In this document: one piece after another, positions 46,268 through 48,103 of the stretch
Layout: every line of letters begins with the position of its first letter
Position numbering within the stretch: the stretch's first letter is position 1
Assembly (NCBI RefSeq): GCF_001068775.1
Contig: NZ_JWAJ01000153.1
Span: forward strand, 1-48,103
Reading direction: 5' to 3'
Source of the DNA: Streptococcus pseudopneumoniae
GTDB lineage: Bacteria > Bacillota > Bacilli > Lactobacillales > Streptococcaceae
DNA length: 48,103 nucleotides
The notes under the pieces: model-generated
Databases searched by the model: none
The model's input: only the letters and a program-made list of their open reading frames with translations
What the model was told of the DNA's origin: nothing
Translations under genes and position numbers: made by a program

Positions 46268-47773
46268 ATGAACAAACGTGTAAAAATCGTTGCAACTTTG
46301 GGTCCTGCGGTAGAAATCCGTGGTGGTAAAAAATTCGGTGAAGACGGATACTGGGGTGAAAAACTTGACGTTGAAGCTTCAGCTAAAAACATTGCTCAAT
46401 TGATTGAAGCAGGAGCTAACACTTTCCGTTTCAACTTCTCACACGGTGACCACCAAGAACAAGGTGACCGTATGGCAACTGTTAAACTTGCTGAAAAACT
46501 TGCAGGTAAAAAAGTTGGTTTCCTTCTTGATACTAAAGGACCAGAAATCCGTACTGAATTGTTCGAAGGTGAAGCTAAAGAATACTCATACAAAACTGGT
46601 GAAAAAATCCGTGTTGCAACTAAACAAGGTATCAAATCAACTCGTGAAGTGATTGCTTTGAACGTTGCTGGAGCACTTGACATCTATGATGATGTTGAAG
46701 TTGGTCGTCAAGTATTGGTTGACGATGGTAAACTTGGTCTTCGTGTTGTAGAAAAAGACGATGCAAGTCGTGAATTTGTTGTTGAAGTTGAAAATGACGG
46801 TGTTATCGCTAAACAAAAAGGTGTAAACATCCCTAACACTAAAATTCCTTTCCCAGCTCTTGCTGAACGTGATAACGCTGATATCCGCTTCGGTTTGGAA
46901 CAAGGTATCAACTTCATCGCGATCTCATTCGTACGTACTGCAAAAGACGTGAATGAAGTTCGTGCAATCTGTGAAGAAACTGGTAACGGTCACGTTCAAT
47001 TGTTCGCTAAAATCGAAAACCAACAAGGTATCGATAACTTGGATGAAATCATTGAAGCTGCTGACGGTATCATGATCGCTCGTGGTGACATGGGTATCGA
47101 AGTACCATTTGAAATGGTTCCAGTTTACCAAAAAATGATCATTACTAAAGTGAACGCTGCTGGTAAAGTTGTTATCACTGCAACAAACATGCTTGAAACA
47201 ATGACTGAAAAACCACGTGCAACTCGTTCAGAAGTATCAGACGTATTTAACGCTGTTATCGACGGAACTGATGCTACAATGCTTTCAGGTGAGTCAGCAA
47301 ATGGTAAATACCCACTTGAGTCTGTTCGTACAATGGCAACTATCGATAAGAATGCTCAAACTCTTCTTAACGAATATGGACGTTTGAACTCAGATTCATT
47401 TGAACGTAACTCTAAGACAGAAGTTATGGCTTCAGCAGTTAAAGATGCTACAAACTCAATGGACATTAAATTGGTTGTAACTCTTACTAAGACTGGTCAC
47501 ACAGCACGTTTGATCTCTAAATACCGTCCAAATGCTGATATCTTGGCATTGACATTTGACGAATTGACAGAACGTGGATTGATGTTGAACTGGGGTGTTA
47601 TCCCAATGTTGACAGAAACGCCATCATCAACTGATGATATGTTTGACATTGCTGAACGTAAAGCAGTTGAAGCAGGTCTTGTAAAATCTGGTGATGATAT
47701 CGTTATCGTTGCAGGTGTGCCACTTGGTGAAGCAGTTCGTACTAACACAATGCGTATCCGCACTGTACGTTAA
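46268..47773 (+). CDS. pyk: Pyruvate kinase
   Basis: Pyruvate kinase makes ATP and pyruvate from phosphoenolpyruvate, and in lactic streptococci it is activated by fructose-1,6-bisphosphate. 501 residues: MNKRVKIVATLGPAVEIRGG at the N-terminus, FRFNFSHGDHQEQGDRM, LLDTKGPEIRTE, KIENQQGIDNLDEI with the catalytic Lys-Glu, IMIARGDMGIEVPFEMVP, and TNMLETMTEKPRATRSEVSDV. It lacks the extra PEP-utiliser domain of some firmicute kinases. AAAGGAGTCAC precedes ATG 46268. Codon use is strongly biased to highly expressed codons, as expected for a glycolytic gene. Confidence 0.97.
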   Translation: MNKRVKIVATLGPAVEIRGGKKFGEDGYWGEKLDVEASAKNIAQLIEAGANTFRFNFSHGDHQEQGDRMATVKLAEKLAGKKVGFLLDTKGPEIRTELFEGEAKEYSYKTGEKIRVATKQGIKSTREVIALNVAGALDIYDDVEVGRQVLVDDGKLGLRVVEKDDASREFVVEVENDGVIAKQKGVNIPNTKIPFPALAERDNADIRFGLEQGINFIAISFVRTAKDVNEVRAICEETGNGHVQLFAKIENQQGIDNLDEIIEAADGIMIARGDMGIEVPFEMVPVYQKMIITKVNAAGKVVITATNMLETMTEKPRATRSEVSDVFNAVIDGTDATMLSGESANGKYPLESVRTMATIDKNAQTLLNEYGRLNSDSFERNSKTEVMASAVKDATNSMDIKLVVTLTKTGHTARLISKYRPNADILALTFDELTERGLMLNWGVIPMLTETPSSTDDMFDIAERKAVEAGLVKSGDDIVIVAGVPLGEAVRTNTMRIRTVR

Positions 47774-47784
47774 TCTAATATTAA

Positions 47785-47832
47785 AAAGCCTATCATATCA
47801 AGCTTTCTAGCTTGTGTGGTAGGTCTTTTTTT
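47785..47832 (+). terminator. pyk terminator
   Basis: A long hairpin: GCCTATCATATCAAGCT, loop TTCT, AGCTTGTGTGGTAGGTC with several wobble pairs, followed by seven T's. It ends the pfkA-pyk operon. Confidence 0.85.
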
Positions 47833-47851
47833 GTGACGAGGGGCAAAAATA

Positions 47852-47946
47852 TATAGTGGTTTGAAATGCAACTTCTACCTGCTTTGAAGCCCCCTCATGT
47901 CATTGTCATGGACAATGCAAGTTTTCATCCCAAGAAGATTTTATAG
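47852..47946 (+). mobile_element. IS630-family remnant, plus orientation, internally deleted
   Basis: TATAGTGGTTTGAAA at 47852-47866 looks like a terminal repeat of streptococcal IS630 elements. It is followed at once by an internal transposase fragment, frame from ATG 47866, decoding LPALKPPHVIVMDNASFHPKK, which contains the second DDE aspartate (VMDNASFH). The frame stops at 47944-47946, at the junction with the next element. Most of the transposase is missing, so it cannot transpose by itself. Confidence 0.75.
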
Positions 47947-48103
47947 TCAATTGAAACAAGAGCAGGACAAAAGAGCCTCGAAAAAAGTATTGCAACTTGG
48001 CAACATCTTTTTGAGATGCTTTTTGATATGGGCCCATTTCTTCTCAATAGGATTGTACTCAGGTGAGTAGGGAGGCAGTGGTAAAAGTTTATGCCCAAAT
48101 TCT
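47947..48103 (-). CDS. IS630-family transposase, C-terminal part (runs off the right edge)
   Basis: On the minus strand this decodes EFGHKLLPLPPYSPEYNPIEKKWAHIK in the usual IS630 order: the PPYSPEYNPIEKKWA block holds the final DDE glutamate, and the protein ends SCSCFN before TGA at 47947-47949. Its terminal repeat TATAGTCAATTGAAAC lies at 47942-47957. It is oriented opposite to the fragment to its left. About the first two-thirds of the gene lie outside the window, so I cannot tell if the element is intact. Confidence 0.85.
   Translation of the reverse strand, partial: EFGHKLLPLPPYSPEYNPIEKKWAHIKKHLKKMLPSCNTFFEALLSCSCFN

Overview
The window looks like chromosomal DNA of a mitis-group Streptococcus (relatives of S. 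pneumoniae, S. mitis, S. oralis and S. infantis). The evidence is moderately low G+C, strong AAGGAG ribosome sites, many extended -10 (TGnTATAAT) promoters, near-pneumococcal proteins (FolD, ThrS, EzrA, PgdA, infC-rpmI-rplT) and an IS630 transposase fragment. Species is not resolved. Nearly all of it is core genome. There is no rRNA, tRNA, CRISPR array or prophage.

Layout, left to right. (1) 1-2854: the end of an unknown gene, then a BceAB-type peptide-antibiotic ABC exporter. (2) 2870-7297: a dispersed hairpin repeat, a thrS 3'-end remnant, a DUF389 membrane protein, then thrS behind a T-box on the minus strand and a small membrane protein whose 3' end carries the thrS promoter. (3) 7384-8240: rpsO, followed by 530 bp without a gene that holds two related structured elements and three terminators. 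(4) 8265-11897: a ferric-siderophore importer (permease, ATPase, lipoprotein) with an overlapping siderophore-type esterase. (5) 11975-13394: a DEAD-box helicase. (6) 13399-15743: a very AT-rich accessory island with a small membrane-like protein, a DUF4062-type protein of 521 residues and a 59-residue protein. (7) 15792-19653: guaA divergent from a GntR/UTRA regulator, then metK under a SAM-III (SMK) riboswitch. (8) 19663-24273, minus strand: acetyltransferase, DUF1827, Nudix hydrolase, clpE with a CtsR box, DUF1797. (9) 24464-28919: polar amino-acid ABC transporter, folD, an unknown protein, a frameshifted nnrD and a small helical protein. (10) 29038-37785: dinG, rodA, DJ-1 family, HAD phosphatase, gyrB, ezrA. 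(11) 37864-39255: pgdA. (12) 39305-40662: infC-rpmI-rplT with an attenuator leader. (13) 40719-47832: a VOC-family protein, a B3/B4-domain protein, dnaE, pfkA and pyk. (14) 47852-48103: two IS630 remnants in opposite orientation.

How it fits together. Several housekeeping genes carry cis-acting RNA control: T-box on thrS, SAM-III on metK, an L20-type attenuator on infC, a possible S15 leader on rpsO and CtsR on clpE. Three genes (dinG, the HAD gene and pgdA) have a -10 box so close to the start codon that their mRNAs should be leaderless. The most likely undescribed system is the island at 13.4-15.7 kb: the DUF4062-type domain is often found in immunity-like proteins, here joined to a C-terminal region I do not recognise and flanked by two tiny genes. 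Other points of note are an AUA start codon for infC, a one-base frameshift in an A7 tract of nnrD, the thrS-end duplication bracketing the DUF389 gene, and two families of structured intergenic repeats whose copies show compensating base changes.
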